64,000 nucleotides of DNA from NCBI GenBank assembly GCA_016802295.1, contig JAESIW010000180.1, forward strand, positions 4,447,975-4,511,974, given 5' to 3'. This DNA is from Brachionus rotundiformis (taxonomy: Eukaryota > Rotifera > Eurotatoria > Ploima > Brachionidae). Within the stretch, counting starts at the first letter, position 1. Each line of letters opens with the position of its first letter. This document shows, in pieces, positions 20,576 through 32,763 of this stretch. Position numbers and translations under genes: made by a program. Under the pieces are notes generated by a model, which saw nothing but the letters and a program-made list of their open reading frames with translations, did not search any database and was not told the origin of the DNA.

Positions 20576-23451
20576 TTAAAAAATTCTCGGCATCAATTTA
20601 GAAAAAATAAAAATGAAAAAAGTAAAAAATCCAGGTTTGGTGCCCGGAACCGAAGTGTTTAAAGAATGAATAGTTAAATATTCATAGATATTTTCTTCGT
20701 GAATATTTGGATTATGTGTCTTGAAGGTGATTTGCTTTCTGCTATTTACCATATGAAATCCATTGTCCGAAAAAACGCCCTTAAACTTGTCCGTGTTAAT
20801 GTCCAACCAGACAAATAGTGAAACTTGGTCTGTCGAGATGTCAATTTCGAAATTGCCAGTGGGGTCAATTTGGCGCACACTTTCTATTTTTAATTTAGGA
20901 ACTTTTAAATTATTAACTTTAGATAATTGAATGTTAAATAACAAAAAATTAATAAATTCTTTGTGAACAAAAGTGTCATCAGTTGAAGTTAATACCATGA
21001 CACACGATAGAGCACTGTTAAATACACATCCGGACTCTTTTTCAATTTCATCCAAACTGATGGAAACAACTGGCTTGGCAGTAAGAGGATCAATACTAAA
21101 TTGGTAATTTTTTCTAAACCTAGGTACAAGAGTATCATATGAATAAATTTTGACATCAAAAATGCTCGATATATCCTTCATATGATCTGATATTGCGTGT
21201 ATGGTCACTTGACTTCCATTTAAAACTGGTGTCAAATGCAAATTGGCATAGGATCTTTTGACAAAATAGTGAGACAACTTCCATTTGCCACCATATTCTA
21301 TTGTGGCCCAAGTAGGCGCTTGCCAAAGATCGTTGAATTGCCAATACATTGTTCCAGAGCACAAACCATGGCCATTTGTCTGATTGAAAAAATTTCTCGA
21401 CCGTCTATACAATTCATTGCCAATTTCCAAATGCATTCCTTTTAAAAATTGGTCTTACCTGGTCATTTAAATTTTATTTTAAATTTACCTTGATTAAGTT
21501 GGGTTAAATAAATTTGCTTGTAAAAATTTTTTCTTTTATCACTGTCATTTGGCATGTCAAGATTGTTTTTAATCTCATCAATCATTTCCTGATTTCCATT
21601 ACCATGATGCTGTCTGTGCTCATTTAACTTGCTAAGCAAATCCATATCTTCTTCGTTGATGTAACTTTTTGACAAAGTGGACATACTCGGTAGAGATTGA
21701 ACTCCAAACTCGGACATAAGTCGGGGAAGGGGAAAATTTTTCGGATCCCAACTGTTCATTTTGTAATCATAAAAATGTAAATCTCCATAGTTCCAGTCAT
21801 AAGGATTTTTGGCCAGCCAATTTTCTCTCTCCGAGCCCAAGCCATTCGTCGGAGAAGAGCTCAGATAAGGTCTAGACACAGCTGGGTCGTATTTTTCTAC
21901 AATTGGTCTGATTGTGCCAATGTATAATTTCCTATAATCGGCAAAGTATATCTCTTTTTGATCTTTGATGCCGTACCAATCTGTTGAAATAGCAGCTTCG
22001 TTTTCATTGTTTCCAGCCCAAATAAGAATAGATGGGTGATGACGAAGTCTATTCACTTGGTACTTAACTTCTTTTTCAACACTTGCCAAAAACTCAGTAT
22101 TAGTCGGATATGCCGCACAAGCAAACATGAAGTCTTGCCATATCAAAATACCATATTCATTTGCCAAGTCATAGAACTCATCTAGTTCGTATATGCCACC
22201 TCCCCAAATTCTTAACACGTTCATATGAGACTCTCTAGCCGAATCGAATAAGTCAGTCAAATAGTCCAGAGTTATCTTTTCCTGGAATACATCGGCTGGA
22301 ATCCAATTACTGCCCTTAATTTTTAACTTTTTAATAAAACAATTTATATTTGATCTTCTTGTTACCTTTAAAAATATATCAACATTGTTTATTTTGAAAT
22401 AAAATGTTAAACCATGTTCGGTTTTTTTAGATGGTGTTAGTTCTTGAACCAATTCGACACTTCTGAAACCAATTTTTTTTGTTCTAGTCAAACTAAGTCC
22501 ATTAATGTCAACAATTGTCTTAAGCTCATACATTTGCTGATTACCATAACCATTAGGCCACCAAAGATTGACTTCATTTGAAAATTGAACTAAAATTTGC
22601 TTTTCTTCAATTTTTTTGGTCAAATTGGCATAAGTTGTCTTTTCAAAATTGAGTTCTTCTATTTTTGTGGTCACTTTTATATTTTGAGTTGTAGCCACAG
22701 CTCGACTTATGGTAATTAATTCATCTATAAACCATTTTTTTAGATCATTTTTTTGCTCTGGATAGACAGAGACAGAAAAGTCAAAATCAAAACTATTTAT
22801 AAAAGTTAAGTATACCAATCCATTTATACCAATGTTTGGATAATTTGGACCCCAGTCCCATGAAAACGAACACTGCTTCTTTCTTAACATATTTATTTGG
22901 CAGTCACCTTTTTGAACTTCTGGAGGGCATTCAGGTGGCATACGATACGGATATGCATTTGCGGCAAGCTTTGCTTGGTTAACTGGAGACAAAAATTTCA
23001 CTTCAAGAAGGTTTAGCTCATTGTTATTTTTCAAAAGAGGTTTAATGTCATCTATTCTGTATTGCAAAAATTGGTTGTTGGTATTCTGAATGAGTTGATT
23101 GTTCAAGTAAATTGATGCAATGGTATCTACCGACTCAAATGTCAACGATATGCAATTGGCAGTGTCGATAGCTTGCTGATCGAGTCTAAATGATTGAGAA
23201 AATGTCCAACCATCGTCCAAAGACAGATATCTCAGCGTAAGGTCATTATACTGAAACAAAGGGTCGTCAATTTGACCATTTTGGTGCAAAACTGTGTGTA
23301 TTGTATTTGGGACTGTGACATTGCGGAGTTCGGTTCTAAAATTCTGGTTCGATACCACCCAATTTGTGATGAGATTAAGCTGTGAGGATGTCTGACCGTT
23401 CAAGTTGGATATTTTCAAAAAAAAAGTCAAACTCAAAAAAAGAAGCTTCAT
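20576..23451 (-). CDS. MANBA: Beta-mannosidase (glycoside hydrolase family 2), lysosomal/secreted
   Basis: Three exons (23451-22366, 22314-21489, 21438-20576) join in phase to 924 residues; human MANBA is about 880. The protein starts with a signal peptide (MKLLFLSLTFFL...LNG). It has the GH2 jelly-roll region, then GSNWIPADVF, the acid/base motif WAGNNENE, the nucleophile motif SEFGVQS, and YWQFNDLWQAPTW near the C-terminal end of the barrel. The enzyme removes terminal beta-mannose during lysosomal N-glycan breakdown. The first intron (22315-22365, 51 nt) is in frame and stop-free: unspliced RNA would insert 17 residues between FLK and GSNW, where homologues have none. The second intron (21439-21488) is 50 nt. 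Confidence 0.95.
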
Positions 23452-25630
23452 TTTATTTTATTTTTTTGAAAATTGTGATTAAAAATGCTTATTTTATAGT
23501 AAACATAAATATCCTAAAAAATTTTTTTATCTTAACTTTTATAACATTAAAGATAAATTTAAAAATTATAACAAAAAGGATAAAGTTTTTTAGTTTGCTC
23601 TAGAAATCAAATTCAAGTATCAAAATAAAATATCACCGTACCTAAGTAAATAATCTTATAAACATTTTGATTCTATTAAGGATTTTTTTTTAATCAATCA
23701 TTATAACCAAATAATAAATAATAATAGATAATAATAGATAAGGTATACATCGTTAAATTATTATGGTCCTTTTCTTTAGACTTTTTTTATTATATTTTTG
23801 GTATTTTTTATTAAATTTATGGTGATTGTAATAAAAATATGGAAAAATTATTAATTTAGGAGTAATTAATTAAAAATGTGGAAAATAAATAAAAAATATT
23901 GCATAATTATTATATATGTTATTTTTTTATTAAATTTGTGGTAAAAATTACTATTTTTGTGGTTTTTTTAATTATTTTTATGGTTTCAAAATATTAAAGC
24001 TCTTTTCTTTACAAAAGTTATTATTTAATAAAAAAAGTAAATCATATATGCAATAAACTTAAATGATTTTTGCCTTGATGATTTTTTCGTTTTCAAATTT
24101 AAATCTTGTTTTATATCTTTTAGTTTTATTTTGAATTTTTTGATCCTTTCATCTTGAAAAAAAAATAATTAAGATATTTTGATTTGAACCTAATTTACCT
24201 AGGAATCTCTTTTGCTTAGCTAATTTTCGCCTCTTTTCAAATCATACAAATAAAATTTAATCTTTTAGTTTTATTTATAAAATTAATAAAATATCATTCG
24301 AATAAATTTATCGTTTTTTAATAGCTAATTTGTTACTACTTTCTTTGGCTAAAAGTTAGGGCAGCCTTTATATGGTATATTCAATACAGTGATTAGTTTC
24401 TCGCTTGTTAACATGTATATAGTGGTTGCTTATTGGCTGGTCTATTGCCTTGAAAAGCATCTCCAGTTATTCTCGCCAATCTAGCCAAAATGCACATGCT
24501 AGCTTAAAAGATTATTGGAAAGATGGGTAGGTTAGATTTTTGAAAAATTTTATGATCCATTTTGGAGCAACTTTGGAAAATTATTACGCAAAAAATAAAT
24601 TGACATAGCATGGAAAAAAATGTAGTTAACTAGAGATAAACTGACACTATTTTTACTTGATATCTATTAACAATTTTAAATATCTAAGTCTCTTGATGTG
24701 GTCAAGAATTATTTCTTTTTTCTCTCTTTCCTCTTTGATGTCCCGGTTCTAGCAACAGATTTATTCTGGTACGAACACCATGAACTTAAAGCAATTAACT
24801 CTAGATTAGGTCTAAAAAGCGAAACATACATTTTCCAGGGAAAATAAAATTGACGTAACTCGGTTTTAAAAATAAAGTTAGCAAAAGATAAGACTGTACT
24901 AGATATTTTTAGAAATAATAAAAAAATTAAATTGATAAAAATATGATAAAAAAATTAATAATATTTGGGACAATTTTTCATGCTATTTCGTTCAAATACA
25001 TTATTTGAATTGGTTTAGAAAGGCTTTATATTTTAGCTTTTTTTTTAACTTAATAATTTTTTTCGAATATGATTTTTTTATCGATCTTCAATATAATTAA
25101 AACAAATATTTAATTTCACATTTTACTTGATTTACGTTTCCTTTAATGCTAACTGGCAACTGAACGTCTTGTAAATTTAATAAAATATATTAAATTTTTA
25201 TTTAAAAAAATAATTATTTACTCAAATTAAAAGTGAAATCTAAGTTATAGTTAATATTTTGGTCTTTACAATTATTTTTTGTTCGAATTCGAGAAAATAG
25301 ATTTAAATTAAGAATTTATTTTGCATTAATAAATCAAATACAAATAAAATTTGCCAAGAAAATAAAAAAAAACAACTTATATTTTTAGTAATCTTAGTGA
25401 AACTATCACAAATGAAAAATAAAAACAAAGATTCATTTTAATTTGGACTGAATTTTTACCACACTGATAAATTTTAATATAATTTTTGTTCACTTTTAAC
25501 CAGACATTTAAACTAAAAAAGTACAAGTTGACTTAAATTTTTTAATTGATCAATTTTTTTTTAAAGCGATGTTAGAAAATAACTATTCAATAGGTTAAAA
25601 TTTTTATTAATCACTTTAAACTAAAATGCT
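23452..25630. other. AT-rich intergenic stretch
   Basis: No gene found. Repeated ATTTNTGG-type words occur around 23760-23990, possibly one end of a decayed DNA element. Nothing else is assignable. Confidence 0.35.
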
Positions 25631-28600
25631 CTAAATATCTTTAATAAGTAAAATAGATTCTTGATTCTTATCAATAGATTTTCGCCGATCGGAAACTTTT
25701 TCTGGGAGGCTTTCCCACAAGGCTCGTTGAATTATCAAATTTTCTGCATCAATCTTTTCCTGGACTATTGAAGGAACGTCAGGAATCCAATGCATTATAG
25801 CCACCATGGAAAATACAAAATGCTTTCAATTAAGAATTTATTTTAATTAGAATTTTTTTTATTTTCTATTACTTCGAATAAGACTAGGAAGATCAATCTG
25901 GCTGCTAAAATGTGATAGAATATACTCGTATATTCATATGGACTTTCAGAGTTATATGGTCTTCTAAAATCTTTGTAGCTAAAAATCAAATTTATAACGA
26001 TGTAAATATATATTGAGTTGAATAAAATTTTACTAGCATTCTGCTTGAATACCATTTAGGTCATACTTGTCTGATGACAAGGTAAATTCCACATAACCTC
26101 TTAGATTTTTATTTGGGTCATTTTGATACGAATACTTATAAACTAGTCTGGGAATAAAATCAGATGTAAATGCCAGAATTAATCCCTTTATAACAAAAAT
26201 TATTTTTCTATTTTATGTAAATAAATCAAAAATCTTTAAAAATTAATCAACTTGAACATTAAATTAGAGTATAAATAATAGAATTTTTAAATCATTCAAC
26301 TGGTGTTGGACGTGGTCAAAGCTAACCGGTTTATACCAATTAATATAGCTGTCTTCAAATAAATTTTAACAAAATTAAAGCCAATAATGATCTTATTTTT
26401 TAATTTAATCTTATATCCTCAACTTTTGATAATTCGAAATTTTTAGGACCTTTTAAGCAACACGTAATATTTTGTTTAGTTGAAAAAAAGATTATAATCG
26501 AGAATATTAATTATTAAAAAAATATATTATACTAATCATTTTAAACACACTTTTAAAAAAGTCTAACTATACCGAATGAAAAAAAAATGAAATTTCATAA
26601 GAACATAAAAAAAAGATATGTTTTTATCATTAAGAGAATATCCTCAAATCTTTTCTGAAAAAAGTAAAATTAAATAAAAAAATTTTGAATTGTTATCTAA
26701 TTTACAAGAAAGACTATGCGAGTTGCTTTTTAATGATTTAATTAAAGGCATATATTTTCTCTAGTAGCTAATTTACTTTTCAAAATAGCTAATTGAAGTA
26801 AAAAAAAATATTTTTTCCAGGAGCTAAATTATTTCACATAATAGCTAATCTATTTTTTGATGTAGCAACTTTTAAATAATGATTGTGTAGAAACTATTTG
26901 AACTCAACTCGTCCTTGGTCTACATTTCAAGAATATGTGTTATGAAACAATTCATAAAAGATCATAGAAATTAATGAACTAGTATGGAAATTGAGCAAAT
27001 GTTCTTGTCAATATTGGAAAAAATACTACATCTGCAAGCATGTAATCGGCATCAGTTACGAATTGTCTAAGTTTGACAGTTGTTTGTTGCTTTAGATTTG
27101 GGTATTGAACAAAACGCAAAAAGGGGTAGACGTAAAAAAGCTTATTCTGCTCTTGAAAGAAACTCAGCTAGTCCTTTAAATCCGTAATTGTTTAATAGAC
27201 CAACAACATCAGCACAAGCAAACACCGGTACAGCAAATAGTAAACAAATGATAGTCAACCAGAATTAAATGATTTAACAAATCAAGCCGAACCATCCAAG
27301 CGTCCAAGAGGACGCCCAAAAAAAGTTAGAAATTTAATTTTTATGGGGCTGAGAAGTTCATTTAATACTAACTTCACAACCCTAATTTTTATTCGTTTTC
27401 TGTTAGCTTTGAATAAAAAATATTTTTGTTTCTTTTTATTTTTTTTCTAAAACTAAGCGCCCAAGAGGTGGTCGAAAAAAGTTAAAAATTAAATTTTTTC
27501 TTGTATTTTTTTGCTATTAATAAAGTATTTTTTCTAGTTTTTCGAATATTTTAGCTACGAAAAAAAAAAATTTTGCTACTCTTTTTTATCTATTTTTCAA
27601 AAATAAATTAGCTACTAGAAAAAATATATGCCTTTAATTAAATCAAATATTGATAAGTTAATTCTACCGTAAACCCTTGTTAGACAACGTGGGATTAATT
27701 TTGAATTCTTGGGTTTTGGTGCACGCATAAGTGACCATCCACCACATGTTAAAATCGGCCTCCTTGAGACGCGTCCATAAAAATATGATTTTTCAAGTTT
27801 TTACACGGTGTTAAAACTCAAAAAACCTGCAATCTCAAGGAGGCCGATTTTAACATGTGGTAGATGGTCACTTATGCGTGCACCAAAACCTAAGAATTCA
27901 AAATTAATCCCACGCATTGTCTTGCAAAGGTTTACGCTTTTGATTAAGTTTTATGACCTTGAGCTATAATTAAATCAAAAAATGTTTTTATCCTGATTTT
28001 TTTATATTTGATATTTTTCGACTGTAATGGTGACTTAAAAGCATAATTAATTTGACTGTATTAATTTCAAATAGAAAATTATTTTACAATTTTTCAGAGT
28101 GCCTTTTAAAAATCTTAAAAATAAAAAATGATTTGATATTTTTTTAGTAGAAATGCTTAATTTTTAAACTTTTCAAAGTTTCAATGTTTTCTAAAAAAAA
28201 AGTATTAATAAAACTTTTTTTAGTTTAAATTTAAATTATAACATTTTGGATATGGTTGAACCATTGAAACAATAGTAGTTAAAAAACTATAAAATTTACA
28301 TTAGTAATGACGGCCAAATTGGAAATTGTGCTTAATATTCTAAGCCATATTCCTTAATTCAAAAAAAAAATAAAAATATACTTTGAGTTAAGTCTTGAAT
28401 TATTTGAAAATTACCAATATCTTGGGCTTTTTTTGGCAAAGCTCGCTTATATTGGGTAAGTATTTTGAAAGCGTCTATTCTTATTTCTATTATATTGTTC
28501 ATCAGCGAAAATAATGGTCCTAGTGGAAAAGCAGCAGCGAATATCGTAATAAATCCGTATTGAATAACTACAAATATACAGCTAAAAATACTTAACAATT

Positions 28601-31600
28601 TAAAATAAAATGGAAATTAAATGTGTTCTAAACTTATCTAGTTGGTGGCTCATTTGGAATCGGTGACGATTCCAAAGAATCCGATTATCAGTAATATTAG
28701 ACAAACAAAACTTTACTTTTTTTACTGAATAAAAATAATTTTCAACTTTTTCAATTTTTAGAACCAAGCTTAAACTTTTTTAACTTTTTTTCTCTATAAA
28801 ACTATATTAATGTAGCCTTAAGCTGATATTGGTTTTAAAATGTTTTAAATAATTATCTAATAGCAGTAGAGATGATTTTTTAATTAGAAGAATAATTTTT
28901 TAAATTGCTTCTTAAACAAGCTAATAAAGCTAACCCATTTCTAAATACTCTGAAAAAAGGGTCAAATTGGTCCATGATATAAGATAATAATCTTTAATCC
29001 AGTCTTTGACGTGACCATTTTTGCTCCATTTGTTTGAAGAAGTCAATTTTGTCAAACAGTTCTGAACTATTCTAATAATAAAATTTAAAATCTATTCCGA
29101 AAAATATTCTTATAATTACGGATATAAAACTTCTTGAATGTTATTAAATATTTGCTTTCCGATCATAATTATAGCTAGCTGAATACACAACTCAGATAAG
29201 CATCCCGATTGATCGCACTAAATACATTTAATAAATATAAATTAGAGCAAAAAATTACTTTCATTACTTTTTCGATTAATTTTGATTCTTTAAATCTTTC
29301 AAGAATAAAATTTAAAAATATAGTCCAAACAAATTGCCAAGACTACTTACTTTCCTTTAAAAAAAGCTATGTAAAATATGGAAGCATAATAATTGACAAA
29401 TTCAAATAGATACATTTTAATCGTAAGGGCTTTTTCATATTTGGAATCTGTAGGATGAAGTTCTATTTTATTGAATTAAATTCTTTAATTAGATATTTTA
29501 ATTTGGTTAAAAAATCTCACCAAAATTATTGAGCTTAATTGCTAGCCATGAATAAAATCTATTCAATAGCACAATAAGAAATAAATTGATGCACCCAGCT
29601 GATACTGATGTGGTCAAGTTGACAATATTTGGATCTGTGTCTTTCGGAAAAGCCATCATAAAAGATAATCGGTATAAGATGAAGCCCATGACAAGTGCCA
29701 GGACCAAAAACATCATCAGCAAAATCATAGACACTGATAGTATGTATCGGTAAAACTTGGTCAATGGTGGCACATAAAGTTCTTCTTCCTTGTAAAATAT
29801 AATAGAATAAGATGATTTATATTAACAAAATTACTCCTGTTATTCGATTACGCCTGGTTCTTTTAACTTGGTTTTCAAAATCAGGTCTCAGTGGCTCGTT
29901 TTTTTTCTCAAATTCAATCACGTCCCATTCAAATTGCAGCTCACATTGTTTTCTTTTCCAAAATTCAATGAACAAAACAGCCCAGACGGACATAAATATG
30001 GAGTAAAAAACTGTCAATGGATTATCTATCACATATGATACTTTTGCATAGAGGCATGAATCACTCAACTTCCAGCTTTTACAGGTTAATTGGTTGTCAC
30101 AAATAGGACACATTGTGGTATTGCCCATTATTTTGTCATCGCATATTTCTTTTCTTCAAAATAAATTTTTAGTTTTATTTTTCTCTATTTAATCTGTACG
30201 ATCTTAAGATCTAAAGTAAAATTTGTCAATTGATAACTGCAAAAAGGTACGTAGTTTTAAATGATTATTTCAGTTTGATGTTTCAGTGTGACCAAAGAAC
30301 ACCAAGATAAAATGAGTTAAAGGAAAAACAAGAATGTGGGAATCCATTTCTTATAAACCTTGTGCCAGAGTGAGCAAATTTTGGTGCTAGAAACAAACTT
30401 TTCGCATCACTTGAGCTGCTTTTTGATGCAGAAGACCTATGGACAAATTTGATGGCATCTAAATTATCTGAACTCATTCTGTGAATTCTAGCATAGAACA
30501 ATATTCTAGCATGCTTTGTAATGTCAATCCAATAGGCTAAAATTATTCACCAAATTGGTCCAGAATCAAATTTCAAGAAAGTATTCAATATAAATCCAAT
30601 GCAAGAATGTTGAACTTGGTCAGATCATTATCCTTTACGATTTTCTTTTCCTTCCTCTTTTATTGAGAAAAGTCACCAAATGTTAACGAAATGGCATGCC
30701 AACTTGAAAATTTTGACCAAGTTGACTCCCAAATTGTATTACTTTAAGGGTTATCAACGAAAATAGATCTTTTAGAATTTAATTTTTTCATTATGGATGA
30801 TTACGGGAAATATTACCGAAAATGATCTTAATTGAAGAGTATTCGAAGAGAAGAAAGTAAAAATTGAGGTTAAAAACACTTAATTATTTTTATGGATAAT
30901 GGGAAAGAAATTTTGTATAAAATTAAAATTTTACAAGTTTTGGTTTTGTGAAATTTAGTACAAAAGATATAATTAATAATTCTTTAAAGATCAAAAGATC
31001 AAAAGCAAGCTCTGTAAATGCAACATGGTGCAACATACTTATTTGCATCATCAAAAACATTCTGGTAAAACTCTGCAAATTTAGCATTATTTAAATGTGG
31101 ACAAATTAGGCTGTAGTGCAATATGCAGAGATTTTGCACATTATTTGCAGACTTTAGCTCTGTTTGATGCACTATGTTACAGAACTAGTAAAAACCTTTG
31201 AAAAAAAAATAATAACCTTTTTAAGCATTTATTTATGTTCTATTTTTTTACTTTGTACCAAATTTCACAAAACTCCAAGTCTCTATATCTTCTATCAGAG
31301 AGTCTTAAAATCTGTAAGTCTGCTAAATGACACCCAGAAGACGTCTTAAGTGGCTTGGACATGTATTGAGAATGCCAACTGGCAGAATTCACAGAGATAC
31401 ATTATTTTTGGCACCTCTGGAAAAGAGAAATGCCGGAAGACCAAATATGTTTTGGGGGATAGCAGTTGAAAGAGAAAAAATTCTCATGGACAAAAGCAGA
31501 AATTTTCGCTAATGATCGGATGCGAAAAATGGAAGTGTATGGACGCCCTCTGCTCCATTGGGAGCAAAAATAATTTTATTATTGAACTGAACAACTAAAC

Positions 31601-32763
31601 TTACATAGGCCAATCTGAAGAATAATAAATTAAACCATATACACAAACAATTATGCCAATAATTGATGGGAAAATGAGCCAAGATGTGTAAAAATTTAAC
31701 CATGCAAAATAAAAGGCCACTTTTTCGCCAAAATAATCTCGAATGACAAAAGTTGGAAGTAAATTTGACGATTTATTTGATTTGACAAAATATTCCAACA
31801 AAAACTTTTAAAAAATTTTTCAAAAAAATAATACTTTTTCCTTAAAATAAAATTACTTTTTGTTTAGAAATTTTCGCCTTGATTTTCACATGATCCTTAA
31901 TAAATATAAATTTAGGGCTATTTTAAAAAAATTAAAAAAAAATTTTCACTTTATGAAGTGGATAAGCATCGATAAAAGCTCCTTTAGCCAAAAGCCGCTC
32001 AATGCCAAAATTCGAATCATTTTCTTTAATTGAAAAAATAGATGGTTCGTGATGCCGTTCCGAATATTCAGTACGGGATAGAATCTCATGTACCAGAAGA
32101 ATCCTATCACGTTCACTGATGCTTTTGTCAACATTTTCTTTATCAAAAAACTTTTCAAACCTATTGAAATAATAAAATACCCATAGATAAAATAATTAGG
32201 CTTACTTGTAATGAATCTTAGAATTATACGGCACAGTAAATTTATCTCTGTGCTCCTCAAAATATCTAGCTTCTTGTTTATCACCCATAGCGGACTCAGA
32301 ATGATTCTGGTAATTAATTATCTCAATCGGAAGCTTAAGCTTTATTTTTTCTGCGATTTCTAAGCATTTCTCAAACGGGATTTTGATTAGAACAAACTCC
32401 AACTCTTCTTCAGCATTTTCCTTCGAAAAGCTTAATAATTTATTAAGAAAATTTGATTGTGGAAAAGTACCTCATGGTCCAAAATCAACCCATTGATTGT
32501 CAAATTATGCAAATAATTCTCAATTATTTCCTTTTTGTCTGAATTTTTCCAATATACCAATACAAAATCAATTATATCAACTAAATTTGACTTAAACAAT
32601 AAATCTTTATAAAAAATATTTAGTAATTCAATTATTTCTAAGATACTTGAGGGTCTGAATTAAGGTGCTCAATTTCTTCGGGAACAAAACCTTTTAAATT
32701 TAAATTGTAATTAAGCAGGATTTAAAAAAGAGAATTACTTTGTTCATGAACCATTGATTGCAT
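25631..32763 (-). CDS. Anoctamin (TMEM16) membrane protein, 17 exons
   Basis: Exons on the minus strand: 32763-32739, 32690-32647, 32590-32471, 32420-32206, 32160-31950, 31804-31605, 30153-29835, 29788-29521, 29462-29351, 29295-29268, 29217-29120, 29066-28935, 28567-28415, 28352-28300, 26185-26034, 25978-25873, 25822-25631. Phases agree everywhere except one base in exon 12, giving ~808 residues. Features in order are a cytosolic dimerisation domain, IRDYFGEKVAFYFAWL before helix 1, the Cys-rich loop CPICDNQLTCKSWKLSD, EFWKRKQCELQFEWD, FEFVNYYASIFYIAFFKG, SELCIQLAIIMIGKQ, EYLEMVIQYGF, NNIIEIRIDAFK, AFTSDFIPRLVY and HILAARLIFLVLFE. The acidic residues in SELCIQ and NNIIEIRID fit the Ca2+ site. 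Members are Ca2+-gated chloride channels or scramblases; the type is undecided. Confidence 0.92.
26747..27632. mobile_element. TIR element with SWIM/AT-hook coding remnant (copy 2), in anoctamin intron
   Basis: Left end GGCATATATTTTCTCTAGTA and the reversed right end GGCATATATTTTTTCTAGTA are near-identical over ~45 bp, and AGCTAAT units recur in the subterminal region. It is flanked by TTTAATTAAA on both sides (26737-26746, 27633-27642). This could be a 10-bp target duplication, but the word is palindromic and so could also belong to the TIR. The plus strand encodes WKLSKCSCQYWKKYYICKHV (SWIM finger) and, after a stop, KRGRRKKAYSALERN and KRPRGRPKK (AT-hooks). The layout matches the element at 18544-19497. 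It sits between anoctamin exons 14 and 15. Confidence 0.8.
27668..27936. repeat. Fold-back element, ~100 bp arms, in anoctamin intron
   Basis: The arms 27668-~27770 and ~27832-27936 are inverted copies. GTGGGATTAATTTTGAATTC, TTTTGGTGCACGCATAAGTG and ATGTTAAAATCGGCCTCCTT all recur as reverse complements. The ~60 bp loop is AT-rich. The ends are CGTAAACC and GGTTTACG. It is a MITE-like hairpin with no ORF, immediately beside the SWIM element. Confidence 0.9.
31327..31595 (+). mobile_element. LINE 3' tail (WLGHVLRM-type) in anoctamin intron
   Basis: Plus-strand reading gives RRRLKWLGHVLRMPTGRIHR, then RNAGRPNMFWGIAVER. After frame changes it gives AEIFANDRMR and WKCMDALCS, the ordered C-terminal motifs of RTE/I-type LINE polymerases. 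The fragment lies antisense to, and just upstream of, anoctamin exon 6 (31605-31804) in transcript terms. Confidence 0.85.

Noticed and set aside
22315..22365. A 17-residue insertion in beta-mannosidase
   Set aside because: The segment has GT-AG ends, and homologues read FLK-GSNW directly, so it is treated as an intron rather than a protein insertion.
24400..24560. GC-richer patch resembling a gene fragment
   Set aside because: No frame gives a recognisable protein, and stops are frequent.
30283..30501. 72-codon minus-strand ORF in an anoctamin intron (Ser-rich)
   Set aside because: It has no family signal, lies between well-phased exons, and shows no splice continuity with them.
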